The notes: generated from the letters alone by a model not told the origin. Numbered from the stretch's first letter, positions 1 to 9,459 are shown. The stretch is 64,000 bases of DNA from Leptotrichia sp. oral taxon 847 (GCF_001553645.1 NZ_CP014231.1:1240001-1304000), one strand, 5' to 3'. Numbers and translations: made by a program.

Positions 1-119
1 GTTATGATTGTTATAAAGAAATAACAGAGTTTAAAATATATGGAGTTTCAAAAGGGGCAGGAATTGTTGATATTTCTCATAGCTATAAAATTGATGGAGA
101 AAATATAAATAAATTTTAG
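1..119 (+). CDS. C-terminal end of an unidentified protein (partial)
   Basis: An open frame enters from the left edge (first full codon at base 3) and stops with TAG at 117-119, giving about 38 residues ending in NINKF. The next gene starts 25 bases later on the same strand, so this is probably the preceding gene of the polysaccharide locus. The fragment is too short to assign a function. Confidence 0.6.
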   Translation, partial: YDCYKEITEFKIYGVSKGAGIVDISHSYKIDGENINKF

Positions 120-144
120 ATAAATTAAATTTTAGGAGGAATTT

Positions 145-789
145 ATGATAATATTAGCTCATAGAGGATATTGGAAAAAATTATCCGAAAGAAACACAGA
201 AGAAGCCTTAAAAAAAGCATTTTCAAAAGGTTATGGAATCGAATCAGATATTCGTGATTACGATGGGAAATTAGTTATATCTCATGATCCAGCAAACAAA
301 AATTGCATGGCTGCAGAGGAACTTTTTAAAGAACTTACAAAATACGATAATAAACTTTGTTTTGCCATAAATATAAAAGCGGACGGATTAGGAGAAGAAT
401 TGTCAAAACTTTTGAAGGAAAATAATATAACAAATTATTTTTGTTTTGATATGTCTGTACCACAAATGATATATTATTGTGAGAATAATTTTAATGTCTT
501 TGCTAGACAAAGTGAATATGAATCTGAGCCTTTATTATTGTATAAAGAGTCTCAGGGTGTCTGGATAGATGCTTTTTATGACGACAGCTGGATAACAGAA
601 GAATTGATTTCAAAACATATAAAAAATGGTAAAAAAATATGTTTAGTATCTCCAGAACTGCATTCACAATCACATTTAGATTTTTGGAAAAAATTAAAAA
701 ATTTCAATTTAGATTATTCAAAAATTATGTTGTGTACAGATGTACCTGATGAAGCAAATGAATTCTTTAATAAGGAGATGACTAAATAA
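145..789 (+). CDS. small glycerophosphodiester phosphodiesterase-like (GDPD) protein
   Basis: A 214-residue protein with the GDPD signature: LAHRGYW near the N-terminus (His6-Arg7 pair), then IESDIRDYDG (Glu and Asp metal ligands) and ISHDP (second catalytic His). GDPD-family TIM barrels hydrolyse glycerophosphodiesters to an alcohol and glycerol-3-phosphate. No signal peptide is visible, so it should be cytoplasmic. AGGAGG lies just before the ATG. Its stop codon overlaps the next ATG by one base (TAATG), so it is translationally coupled to a HAD phosphatase and nucleotidyltransferases. That context suggests it makes or trims a phospho-glycerol-type precursor or decoration of a surface glycan rather than scavenging phospholipid; this is inference. 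Confidence 0.75.
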   Translation: MIILAHRGYWKKLSERNTEEALKKAFSKGYGIESDIRDYDGKLVISHDPANKNCMAAEELFKELTKYDNKLCFAINIKADGLGEELSKLLKENNITNYFCFDMSVPQMIYYCENNFNVFARQSEYESEPLLLYKESQGVWIDAFYDDSWITEELISKHIKNGKKICLVSPELHSQSHLDFWKKLKNFNLDYSKIMLCTDVPDEANEFFNKEMTK

Positions 790-1418
790 TGATAAAAGCT
801 ATTATTTTTGATATGGATGGGGTTCTTATAGAAGCAAAAGATTGGCATTATGAAGCTTTAAATAAGGCTTTATCTCTTTTCGGATATGAAATAAGTAGGT
901 ATGATCATTTAGTTACTTACGATGGTTTACCAACATCAAAGAAACTTGAAATGCTGAGTATGGAAAGAGGATTGCCAAGAAAATTACATAAATTTATAAA
1001 TGAATTAAAACAACAATATACTGTAGATAAAATTTTTACAGATTGTTTTCCTATGTTTCATCATGAATATGCTTTGGCAAAACTAAAAAGTGAAGGATAT
1101 AAATTAGCTGTTGGATCTAATTCGATAAGAAATACAATAGATTTGATGATGCAAAAAAGTAATTTAAAAGAATATTTGGATTTCTTTTTGAGCAATCAAG
1201 ATGTTAAGAAAGGAAAACCAGATCCTGAAATTTATAATAAAGCAATAGAAAGATTAGGATTAAGTCCAAAAGAATGTATGATTGTAGAAGATAATTTTAA
1301 TGGAATTGCTGCGGCAAAAGCATCAGGAGCTCATGTGATGGAAGTTGAAACAGTTTATGATGTAAATTATGAAAATATAAAAGCACATATAAAAAAAGCG
1401 GAAGAGGGGGTAATATAA
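789..1418 (+). CDS. HAD-superfamily hydrolase, beta-phosphoglucomutase/phosphatase-like
   Basis: This 209-residue HAD protein has FDMDGV at residues 7-12 (nucleophile Asp8, acid/base Asp10), the GSNS motif II, a KKGKPDP motif III lysine and the VEDNFNG motif IV acidic pair. A helical cap lies between motif I and motif II (about residues 15-85). It most resembles the phosphatase/beta-phosphoglucomutase branch acting on small sugar phosphates. It sits between a GDPD-like gene (one-base overlap) and a nucleotidyltransferase (no gap), so it probably handles a phosphorylated intermediate of the same pathway. The substrate cannot be read from sequence. Confidence 0.8.
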   Translation: MIKAIIFDMDGVLIEAKDWHYEALNKALSLFGYEISRYDHLVTYDGLPTSKKLEMLSMERGLPRKLHKFINELKQQYTVDKIFTDCFPMFHHEYALAKLKSEGYKLAVGSNSIRNTIDLMMQKSNLKEYLDFFLSNQDVKKGKPDPEIYNKAIERLGLSPKECMIVEDNFNGIAAAKASGAHVMEVETVYDVNYENIKAHIKKAEEGVI

Positions 1419-2141
1419 ATGAAAATAATAGTTCCTATGGGTGGAGATAACGAAAGTATTACAACACAATATATGCGTTCATTATATGAAATAGAAAAGA
1501 AAACAGTATTACAACATGTTTATGAACATCTATCCAAAATAGACAATGCGGAGTTTATATTTATTGTAAAAAGAGAAGATGTTTCAAAATATCATATAGA
1601 TGATATGATAAAATTATTAGTACCGAATGTTAGAGTAATTATAGCGGAAAGAGATACAAAAGGCTCAATTTGTACTTGTTTATTAGCTATTGATAGTCTT
1701 GATGATGAAGAATCTCTAATTATAGTTGGTGCTGATCAAGTGTTAAACATTAACTTGAATGAAGTTGTAAATAATTTTATTAAAAATGATTACGATGCCG
1801 GAACAATTATTTTTGAAGATATTCACCCAAAATGGTCTTATGTAAAATTAGATGAAAGTGGACTTGTCATACAGGCTGCAGAAAAAAGACCGATAAGTAA
1901 AAATGCAACTACAGGATTTTATTATTATAAAAAAGCAAAAGATTTTCTTGATTCAGCGACATTGATGATAAAAAAAGGAGCAAGTGTAAATGGGGTTTAT
2001 TATGTTGCACCTTCCTTGAATGAAATGGTTTTAAAACAGAAAAAAATAGGTACTTATAGAGTTGATAAGTCAAATTACTTTAATTTGAAAAAACAAAGCG
2101 GAAGAGAAGAGTATGAAAATTACTTAAAAGGAGTAAAATAA
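1419..2141 (+). CDS. sugar-nucleotidyltransferase-like protein (copy 1)
   Basis: A 240-residue GT-A-fold protein of the NTP_transferase type. It opens with MKIIVPMGGDN, in the place of the usual nucleotide-binding G-x-G-x-R loop, and has GADQVL where the metal-binding Asp normally lies. The loop lacks the Arg seen in the paralogue two genes downstream (GRGSRF). The two share the order of WSYVKLDE/WSFIKYDE, TTGFYYYKKA/TVGIYNFAKG and VNGVYYVAPSLNEM/VNGEYYVAPVYNEM. They are therefore an unequal duplicated pair, and this copy may be catalytically altered. It abuts the HAD gene and overlaps the cupin gene by one base. Confidence 0.75.
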   Translation: MKIIVPMGGDNESITTQYMRSLYEIEKKTVLQHVYEHLSKIDNAEFIFIVKREDVSKYHIDDMIKLLVPNVRVIIAERDTKGSICTCLLAIDSLDDEESLIIVGADQVLNINLNEVVNNFIKNDYDAGTIIFEDIHPKWSYVKLDESGLVIQAAEKRPISKNATTGFYYYKKAKDFLDSATLMIKKGASVNGVYYVAPSLNEMVLKQKKIGTYRVDKSNYFNLKKQSGREEYENYLKGVK

Positions 2142-2470
2142 TGAAAGTGTCACACATTAGTAAAATGAAAGGTGGATGGTTTGTAGGAAATTTTGAACCG
2201 ACACTTTATAAAACAAATGATGCTGAAGTCGCAGTAAAAGAGTATAAAACAGGAGATTATGGGGTAAGACATTATCATAAAATAGCAACAGAATTAACTG
2301 TTATAGTCAGAGGTACTGTTAAAATGAATGATATTGAGTACAACGAAGGAAGTATTATAATTATGGAACCAGGTGAAAAAACGGACTTTTTAGCGGTGAC
2401 AGATACAATAACTGTCGTTGTAAAACTTCCAGGTGCAAATAATGATAAATATATTGATAAAGGAGAGTAA
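2141..2470 (+). CDS. cupin-domain protein
   Basis: A 109-residue single-domain cupin. VRHYHKIATEL supplies the two His and the Glu of cupin motif 1, and the strand pair ending in IIIMEPGEKTDF corresponds to motif 2. Small cupins bind metals or act as sugar or small-molecule isomerases and sensors. It is translationally coupled to both neighbours in a five-gene module, so a role in the same precursor pathway is likely. Its reaction cannot be assigned. Confidence 0.75.
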   Translation: MKVSHISKMKGGWFVGNFEPTLYKTNDAEVAVKEYKTGDYGVRHYHKIATELTVIVRGTVKMNDIEYNEGSIIIMEPGEKTDFLAVTDTITVVVKLPGANNDKYIDKGE

Positions 2471-2474
2471 AAGA

Positions 2475-3215
2475 ATGTTAAATATAGTAGTTCCTATGGC
2501 AGGAAGAGGAAGTAGATTTGCAAATGCAGGATATAAATTACCAAAACCATTAATAATGGTTCATGATAAACCAATGATACAATATGTTACAAATAATATA
2601 AGACCAAAAAAAGAACATAGATTTATATATCTTTGTTTACAAGAACATATCGAAAAATATGATTTAATAAACAAATTGGAAGAAATTTCACCAAATTGTA
2701 TTATCGTTCCTGTTGACAGAGTAACAGAAGGAGCAGCTTGTACTGTTTTGTTGGCAGAAAAATATATAAATAATGATGATGAGATGATGATAGCAAATTC
2801 GGATCAATATGTAGATATTGATATAAATGATTATATCAAAGCTCAAGAGGGATATGATGGGCTTATCATGACAATGAAAGCTGATGATCCAAAATGGTCA
2901 TTTATAAAATATGATGAAAATAATTTGGTAACAGATGTTCAAGAAAAAGTGGTAATATCTGATGAGGCTACAGTTGGAATATATAATTTTGCTAAAGGAT
3001 CAGATTTTGTGAAATATGCAAAACAAATGATAGAAAAAGAAATTCGTGTAAATGGTGAGTATTATGTAGCTCCAGTATATAATGAAATGATAAAAGATAA
3101 AAAGAGAATAACATTTTATAATATAGGAAGCGAAAATAACGGAATGTATGGTTTGGGAATTCCAGCAGATTTAAATAAATTTTTAGAAAACCCAATTTCA
3201 AGAAAAATAGATTGA
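2475..3215 (+). CDS. sugar-nucleotidyltransferase (copy 2)
   Basis: A 246-residue GT-A nucleotidyltransferase with a good N-terminal loop, VPMAGRGSRFANAGYKLPKP, like glucose-1-phosphate thymidylyl/uridylyltransferases. NSDQYVD is the metal-binding segment. The ATG at 2475 is chosen over an upstream in-frame ATG at 2433 because AAAGGAGAG lies at 2459-2467 and the longer form would run back into the cupin gene. It is a diverged paralogue of the gene at 1419. Having two nucleotidyltransferases around a cupin is unusual and suggests one activates the sugar or polyol phosphate while the other modifies or regulates. Confidence 0.82.
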   Translation: MLNIVVPMAGRGSRFANAGYKLPKPLIMVHDKPMIQYVTNNIRPKKEHRFIYLCLQEHIEKYDLINKLEEISPNCIIVPVDRVTEGAACTVLLAEKYINNDDEMMIANSDQYVDIDINDYIKAQEGYDGLIMTMKADDPKWSFIKYDENNLVTDVQEKVVISDEATVGIYNFAKGSDFVKYAKQMIEKEIRVNGEYYVAPVYNEMIKDKKRITFYNIGSENNGMYGLGIPADLNKFLENPISRKID

Positions 3216-3229
3216 GGAGAGTATAATTA

Positions 3230-4468
3230 ATGAATGAAGAATATTTATTAAATTTAGCGCAGGAATCTAATAACAAACAAGCTTGGATTGGTACAAGACC
3301 CCCATTTAATATGGAGGTGGTAGATTTATTAAATTGTACTAATTTTAGACTAACAACAGAATATCACCAGAAATATGATGTAGTGTGGTTATATGAACAT
3401 ATGCTCAGCGATTTGAAATATAATGGTTGGAAGATTATTTTGGATGAAATTATTAGAATGATTTCACAAAAAGGGAAAATTGTTATAAGAAGTTGTGAAA
3501 CAGAACAAATGACAATAGTGAAAATAAAAAGTTATTTTTATAGAAGATATGGACTTAATGTGTTCTTAGAATTTGAAAGTTTTAATAAAGAAAGTATGAT
3601 ATGGACAATAGTTTTAAATGTACAAAGAGAAAATTTTGAGCTATATAAAGATAGTAGCTGGACATTTGCTATGTTAACAAGTGGGAAAAAAGAAGAAAAT
3701 GTCTTAAAATTTATAAAATCTATAAGAAATTCAGAAGAGGGATTAAAACACGAGATTATTATTGCAGGCCCAAGAAGTAAAAACTATGATATTTATAATG
3801 TAAAATATTTAGATTTGTCTGATTTTAGAGATGAGCAATATGCTGAAATAAGCAGAAAAAAAAATGCAATAGCTAATATTGCAACAAAAGCAAATATTTT
3901 GATAGCACATGATAGATATGTTCTTAGCGATTCATTTTTTTCAGGGTTTAAAAATTTTGGTTATGATTTTGATTTTCTTACAATAAAGCAGTATTATGAA
4001 TCAGGAAAAGAATTTCCCGCTTATTGTTGTAGAGCAAGTTCCGATTTGATATGGGCGACTCCTTTTAAAGTTGATAATTACAATCAGTGTTATGAAAGTC
4101 AGTATATAAATGGTGGATTAATGATATTTAAAACTAATACTTTAAAAAATATAAAATTTAATGATTTACTTATGTGGAATCAAATGGAAGATGTAGAAAT
4201 TTGCAAAGAATTTATGAAATGTGGAATAGTTCCTAGAATGAATTATTTTTCTGCTGCAAAAACATTGGGAATTAGTGAAAAATATACAGGAACTTTTAAG
4301 AAAGTTCCTAGAAATTTGGAATTAATCGTTAATCCTGTGAATATGGAATTAGAAGATTATGATGAAAAAAATAATTATATTTATTCTTTTATTGCTAAAA
4401 TATTACCTAAAAAGTTCAAGAGTAGTAAATTTTATTTAAAAATTAGAAAAAAACTTATAGGAAGATAA
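3230..4468 (+). CDS. two-part protein: degenerate methyltransferase-like N-terminus plus GT-A glycosyltransferase
   Basis: A 412-residue protein. Residues 1-130 resemble the second half of a class I SAM methyltransferase (YDVVWLYEHM, then KGKIVIRSCE), but the glycine-rich SAM loop is missing. From about residue 140 a GT-A glycosyltransferase fold starts: FAMLTSGKKEENVLKFIKSI, LIAHDRYVL (in the DXD position), YINGGLMIFK, and MEDVEICKEF, which matches the catalytic ED-E motif of family 2 enzymes. The C-terminus ends in basic residues. GGAG precedes the ATG at normal spacing. It probably adds a sugar to the locus glycan; the N-terminal half may be structural. Confidence 0.7.
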   Translation: MNEEYLLNLAQESNNKQAWIGTRPPFNMEVVDLLNCTNFRLTTEYHQKYDVVWLYEHMLSDLKYNGWKIILDEIIRMISQKGKIVIRSCETEQMTIVKIKSYFYRRYGLNVFLEFESFNKESMIWTIVLNVQRENFELYKDSSWTFAMLTSGKKEENVLKFIKSIRNSEEGLKHEIIIAGPRSKNYDIYNVKYLDLSDFRDEQYAEISRKKNAIANIATKANILIAHDRYVLSDSFFSGFKNFGYDFDFLTIKQYYESGKEFPAYCCRASSDLIWATPFKVDNYNQCYESQYINGGLMIFKTNTLKNIKFNDLLMWNQMEDVEICKEFMKCGIVPRMNYFSAAKTLGISEKYTGTFKKVPRNLELIVNPVNMELEDYDEKNNYIYSFIAKILPKKFKSSKFYLKIRKKLIGR

Positions 4469-4491
4469 AGAGGGTTGGAGGATATAATTAA

Positions 4492-5697
4492 ATGAAAAAG
4501 GTAGCATTTTTAGTGGAACCTAATTTTAAAAAATTGCATTATGGAGTGAGAAATTATTTTTCTACAATTAAAGAAATTCTTTCAGAGAAATTTGAAGTAG
4601 AGTATATTACATATATTATTTTTGAAAGTGAAGTTTTGTGGTATAAATTGAATTTTCAAGATATTGAAACTGGAGAAAAAAAGAAGACAAGTATATTAAA
4701 ATTGATAAAAATATAAAAAAATTTAATTATTTCAAATATTTGAGATTTGAAAAAAAACTTGTTAAACAAAAAGATATTTTTGATTGCTATTTTCAGTTTT
4801 TAGGAACTTCTTTAAAGAATCAGAATTACGATATATGTATTATTACAAATCCTTGGTTATTAAAAAAAAATTGTAAAATAGAGGCAAAAAAGATTTATGG
4901 ATTTGTATATGATTTTATTGCAAATTTGTTTGTATTAACAAAAGAAGAAAAGCCTTTTGACTGGTCAAATAAACATAGAATAGGTTATGAAGTCTATAAT
5001 AAAATCTGTGATTGTATAATTGCAGATTCTGAAATAATATGTAAACAATATAAAAAAATATATCCAGAAGTTAGTGATAAAGTTTTTTATTTAAAGCCTT
5101 TCCCTCCAATATATTATAAAAACGTTAAATATACAACAGAAAAAAAAGAAAATTCGATAATTCTTGCTGCACCTTTTGATAGTAGAAAAGGATTGTATAA
5201 TATGCCAGAATTGATTAATTCAATTGCTTCAAAATTAGATTATTTGTATATTTTTGGTAAACCACGATGTACAATTGATGAATTTAATGATTTTTTTTCT
5301 GGATTGAACGTAAAAAAAATTGTATATTATCCTTCTGTTTCAAATGAAAAATTAATTGAATTGTATAAAAAATGTAAATTTTTATTATTCCCATCTTTGG
5401 AAGAAGGACTAGGATTGCCTCTTATTGAAGCTCAAATTTGTGGATGTAGAGTGGTTACAACAAATAAAAAACCGATGAATACATTAGGGGTTAATGGATA
5501 TTTATATTTAAATATTAATGATGATGCTGCAAATAAAAAAGATAAAAAAATAAACAAACAGAAAAAAATTCAATGAAATTGAAATAAAAGAAATAAATGA
5601 AATTCTATTAGATAATGATTTTGATTTTAAGAATTTAAGTAAATTGTCGTGGGAAAGATTTTCGTTTCAAAAAATATTGGATTTTTTTAGTGAATAG
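4492..5697 (+). pseudogene. GT4-type glycosyltransferase, reading frame broken twice at A7 tracts
   Basis: Three frame segments join into one group-1 glycosyltransferase of about 400 residues. The first (from ATG 4492, preceded by TTGGAGG) reads to GETGEKKK. A -1 shift in the A7 tract at 4676-4682 enters the frame that carries APFDSRKGLYNMPELI, LFPSLEEGLGLPLIEAQICG (the GT4 E-x7-E nucleotide-sugar motif) and VTTNKKPM. A second shift of opposite sign in the A7 tract at 5562-5568 restores the original frame, which ends LSWERFSFQKILDFFSE. As given, the gene is interrupted. Sequence error, phase variation or real decay are all possible; at the first break the heptamer is A AAA AAG in the phase used for -1 programmed frameshifting. 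Confidence 0.75.
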
Positions 5698-5709
5698 GAG
5701 GAGTTTTTC

Positions 5710-6932
5710 TTGAAGGTTATACAAAAATTTTTTATTTTTTCATTTTTGACTGTTATATTTGTAGTTGGAATTTTTTTTATGTTAAATATAAATATCCAAA
5801 TACCATTGTATAAAGTTGCAGATAAATATTCGAAGCCTGATGTAAAATGGAAAAAATTTTATATGGAAAATATCAAACAGAATATGAAAATTGGTTTTCT
5901 GAAAATGTTTCTTTTAGAAGTTTTGGATTAAAGGGAATGAATCAAATATTATATGCTTTTGATAGTTTAAGTGATATAGATAGAGGAAAAAGTAATGTTT
6001 TATTTTATAAAGATTGGACAAAAAGGTTTTTTATAAATGAAGAATTTGATAATTTTATAGGAAAAAAAGGGAATTTGGATAAGTATATTGAAAATATTGA
6101 ATATATTAATAAATATTTTAATTCTCATAATAAAAAATTAATTTATCTTATCACGCCTAATAAAGCAGAGGTGTATGAAGAAAAACTGCCATTACGTTAT
6201 AAAATAATAGATAAACTAATTTCAGAAAATGAAAAAACAAAAATAAGAAGAGAAATTTCGAATAAACTGAAAGAAAAAAATATTTTAAATATAGATTTTA
6301 CACCTCAGATTGAACATTTAAAAGATAAAGGTGTAAAAGTTTTTCCGAAAACAGGAGTTCATTGGAATGGAATATCTGCTTCTGAAGCAATTAGAGAAAC
6401 AGTAGATAAACTAAATACAGAAGGAACTCAAATTCCAAAAATAGAAGGTACAAGGATAGTAAAATTAAAAACTCCTTTTCGTCAAGAAGAACTTGACGGG
6501 AAAAATTTAATGAATGTTTATTTTTCTAAATTTGATTCAAAATATTTTGATGTAAAGTTAATTACTGAAAAAAAAGAAAAAAAAATAAACGTTTTCTCAA
6601 TATCTACTAGTTTTTCTCAAGCGTTAGTAGATACATTAAATTATGATATGCCATTTAAAAAATATAAAAGATATTTTTATAATACTTATTTTTCTGTACT
6701 TGAATACAAAAATGGAAAAAATACATTATCTGATATGAATATGGGGAATATGAAAAATTCGGATTACGAAGATATAGTAAAGAATTACGATATTCTAATA
6801 ATTGAGCATACAAGTATTCAACTTCCAGAATCCCATATTGAATTTGTAAATAATTTTTCTAATTATTTAAGAAATTTAGAAAATAAAAAAGTTTTTACAG
6901 AAAACAAGAATATACACAAAGGAGGGAATTAG
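5710..6932 (+). pseudogene. AlgJ/AlgX-like SGNH O-acetyltransferase partner, frame broken once
   Basis: The TTG start at 5710 has AGGAGG in front and gives a membrane anchor (residues 5-30), then KVADKYSKPDVKWKK. At the A6T4 run 5851-5860 the frame must shift by one to reach YGKYQTEYENWFSEN, the conserved start of AlgJ/AlgX/DltD-like proteins. The rest is one open frame to 6932. FPKTGVHWNG carries the His-Trp of the AlgX family signature, with Gly where the family usually has Asp; ISTSFSQALVD may be the SGNH serine region. The joined protein is about 407 residues and extracytoplasmic. It lies 3 bases before an MBOAT gene, the usual pairing for O-acetylating a polysaccharide outside the membrane. 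Confidence 0.72.
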
Positions 6933-6935
6933 ATA

Positions 6936-8366
6936 ATGGTATTTACATCATCAATATTTCTATTTTTATTTTTACCAATAACATTATTTGGCTATTATTT
7001 TATTAATCCAAAGTTTAAAAATGGGTGGTTATTTTTAATGTCATTAATTTTTTATTCTTGGAGTGGTATTTATTATGCATTATTATTTTTATTTTCGGCA
7101 TATGTAAATTATTTATTTGGTCTTTGGATGAGTAAAAATAATGAAACAAAAACTAGAAAATTAATATTAAGTTGTTCATTAATTTGGAATTTAGGATTAT
7201 TATTTTTCTTTAAATATTTTTCTTTTGTATTAGTTAATTTTGAAAAAATTGTAAAAGTTTTTATTCCAACTTTTGTAATAGAAATTCCTAAAATTACATT
7301 GCCAGTAGGAATATCATTTTTTACATTTCAAATAATGTCCTATATAATCGATTTATATAGAAACCAAATTCAAGTTCAAAGAAAATTTACTAATTTAGGA
7401 TTGTATATAATGTTATTTCCACAGTTAATAGCAGGACCTATTGTAAGATACATTGACGTAGAAAAAGAAATCAATGATAGAAAAGTTAGTATAGATTTAT
7501 TTGATGAGGGAATTCGAAGATTTATATTAGGATTTTCAAAAAAAATATTAATTGCGAACACAATGGGCGCTTGGGCAGATATAGTTTTTAATACGCCATG
7601 GGATAAAATGAGTTCTCCAATGGCTTGGTTAGGAGTTTTTGGGTATTCAATGCAGATTTTTTTTGATTTTTCAGCGTATTCAGATATGGCAATAGGATTA
7701 GGAAAAATGTTAGGATTTAATTTTTTAGAAAATTTTAATTATCCTTATTGTTCAACAAGTATACAAGAATTTTGGCGAAGATGGCATATGTCATTGTCGC
7801 AATGGTTTAGAGATTATTTATATATACCACTTGGAGGAAATAGAAAAGGGGAAAAAAGAACATATATAAACTTAGTAATAGTATTTTTTTGTACTGGATT
7901 ATGGCATGGTGCCTCTTGGAATTTCGTGATTTGGGGATTATTTCATGTTTTTTTTATAATTTTGGAGAGAATAAAATTAAAAAAAACATTGGAAAGAGTA
8001 CCTAAAATATTACAACGTGTTTATTTATTATTAGTAATTAGTATAAGTTGGGTTTTTTTTCGTTCTGATAATGTTTTAAATGCAATTATTTATATAAAAA
8101 GGTTATTTTTCTTTAAATTTGATCATTTAGAATATTTTATCATTGAGTTAGAAAATTGGAAGCTATTCATAGCACTACTTGCAATATTATTTTCAACACC
8201 ATTAATTCCAAAAATAGAAAAATATTTATTAAAAAAGTTAAAATCTGAAAACTTAAGAATAATTCATGAAATAATAGTTCGATGTGGTTATATAATAATA
8301 TTTATTATAGCAATATGTTTCATGTTTGGAGAAAATTTTAATCCATTTATTTATTTTAGATTTTAA
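6936..8366 (+). CDS. MBOAT-family membrane O-acyltransferase (AlgI/PatA-like)
   Basis: A 476-residue polytopic protein with about 10-12 hydrophobic segments. It has the AlgI/DltB hallmarks: VGISFFTFQIMSY, FPQLIAGPIVR, EFWRRWHMSLSQWFRDYLYIPLGGN and FFCTGLWHGASWN, whose His324 is the conserved catalytic histidine. MBOAT proteins pass acetyl groups across the cytoplasmic membrane to an extracytoplasmic transferase, here the AlgJ/AlgX-like protein immediately upstream. AAAGGAGGG precedes the ATG. The pair implies that the glycan made by this locus is O-acetylated. Confidence 0.92.
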   Translation: MVFTSSIFLFLFLPITLFGYYFINPKFKNGWLFLMSLIFYSWSGIYYALLFLFSAYVNYLFGLWMSKNNETKTRKLILSCSLIWNLGLLFFFKYFSFVLVNFEKIVKVFIPTFVIEIPKITLPVGISFFTFQIMSYIIDLYRNQIQVQRKFTNLGLYIMLFPQLIAGPIVRYIDVEKEINDRKVSIDLFDEGIRRFILGFSKKILIANTMGAWADIVFNTPWDKMSSPMAWLGVFGYSMQIFFDFSAYSDMAIGLGKMLGFNFLENFNYPYCSTSIQEFWRRWHMSLSQWFRDYLYIPLGGNRKGEKRTYINLVIVFFCTGLWHGASWNFVIWGLFHVFFIILERIKLKKTLERVPKILQRVYLLLVISISWVFFRSDNVLNAIIYIKRLFFFKFDHLEYFIIELENWKLFIALLAILFSTPLIPKIEKYLLKKLKSENLRIIHEIIVRCGYIIIFIIAICFMFGENFNPFIYFRF

Positions 8367-8400
8367 AAATAGGTTATGAATGTGAAAGGGATTATATATT

Positions 8401-9459
8401 ATGAGAGAATTTAAAGCATTGGAAAGTTTAAGATTTTTTGCAGCGATTTTAGTTGCGTTGGTACATATTTTTGGCGTTTACGGTAAAGGAAATTTGATTC
8501 CTTACTCTTTTGTTTTATCTGTTGACTTCTTTTTTGTTTTGAGTGGATTTGTTATAACATATAAAAATTCAAAAATTAAAAACAGTTTGGATTACACAAA
8601 AAAGTTTTTATATGGAAGGGTAATTAGACTTTTGGTTCCGTACATGTTAATTATTGTATTCTATTATATTGTATTATATAGAATACTTTTTGGACGTCAT
8701 ATCACATTAATTCAAGGGTTCGTAGAGTTTTTTATGTTACAAATTATGGGATTGAATATAGACAATACTGCTAATTTAAGTGTTTTGACTACAGCATTAA
8801 TTGCATGGGCTGTTGGATTAGAATTGTATATAGGAAGTTTTTATTTTCCTGCTATTCATTGGATTAAGAATAAAAGTAGAGTTTTGTTGTTTCTTTTTTG
8901 TATAGCACTATTTATAGTTTCTTTAAGTATTATTACACATAATTCTGATAGATTTTTAGATGTTCATTACCAAGAATGGCATGGGATCCCGCTGGGGATT
9001 TTCAGAATACTAATTTCTTATAGTGTTGGAACTGTATCGGCATTGGTTTATGATAAAATAAAAGAAATTAAATTCAAGTATAACGAAAATCTGCTTTATA
9101 GCGGTTTAGAAATAATAATATTTTTAATATTACTTAGATATTATGGTAGAGTAGATTATTATAGAGGAAATGAATATTTATTTCCTATAATTGCAGGATT
9201 AATGATTATAGTATTTGCACAAGAAAAAGGGATTTTATCAAACCTTTTAAATAAAATATATTATTTGGGATTATTAAGTTATTCAATATATTTATTACAT
9301 CCTATTTATATTCGTATATTTCAATATTTTAATCTAAAATTTGATATCTATTTAATTATTATTTATTTAGTGTGTATTATAGTGGGTTCTTCTTTATTTT
9401 ATAAAAATATAGAAAAATTTATAATAAAATGGAAATACGATGTAAAAAATAAATGTTAA
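8401..9459 (+). CDS. acyltransferase-3 family membrane protein (OafA/WecH-like)
   Basis: A 352-residue protein with about 10 membrane segments. Its N-terminus, FKALESLRFFAAILVALVH, is typical of acyltransferase 3, with the conserved Arg and His in the first helix, followed by FFVLSGFVITY. LYSIYLLHPIY marks the late conserved segment. Members O-acetylate surface polysaccharides or small molecules. It follows the MBOAT gene by 34 bases and ends the first gene block of the polysaccharide locus. It gives the locus a second acylation system independent of the AlgJ/MBOAT pair. Confidence 0.9.
   Translation: MREFKALESLRFFAAILVALVHIFGVYGKGNLIPYSFVLSVDFFFVLSGFVITYKNSKIKNSLDYTKKFLYGRVIRLLVPYMLIIVFYYIVLYRILFGRHITLIQGFVEFFMLQIMGLNIDNTANLSVLTTALIAWAVGLELYIGSFYFPAIHWIKNKSRVLLFLFCIALFIVSLSIITHNSDRFLDVHYQEWHGIPLGIFRILISYSVGTVSALVYDKIKEIKFKYNENLLYSGLEIIIFLILLRYYGRVDYYRGNEYLFPIIAGLMIIVFAQEKGILSNLLNKIYYLGLLSYSIYLLHPIYIRIFQYFNLKFDIYLIIIYLVCIIVGSSLFYKNIEKFIIKWKYDVKNKC

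Noticed and set aside
2992-3276. 94-codon frame antisense to the second nucleotidyltransferase
   Set aside because: Phe/Leu-rich shadow of an A-rich gene, without start signals.
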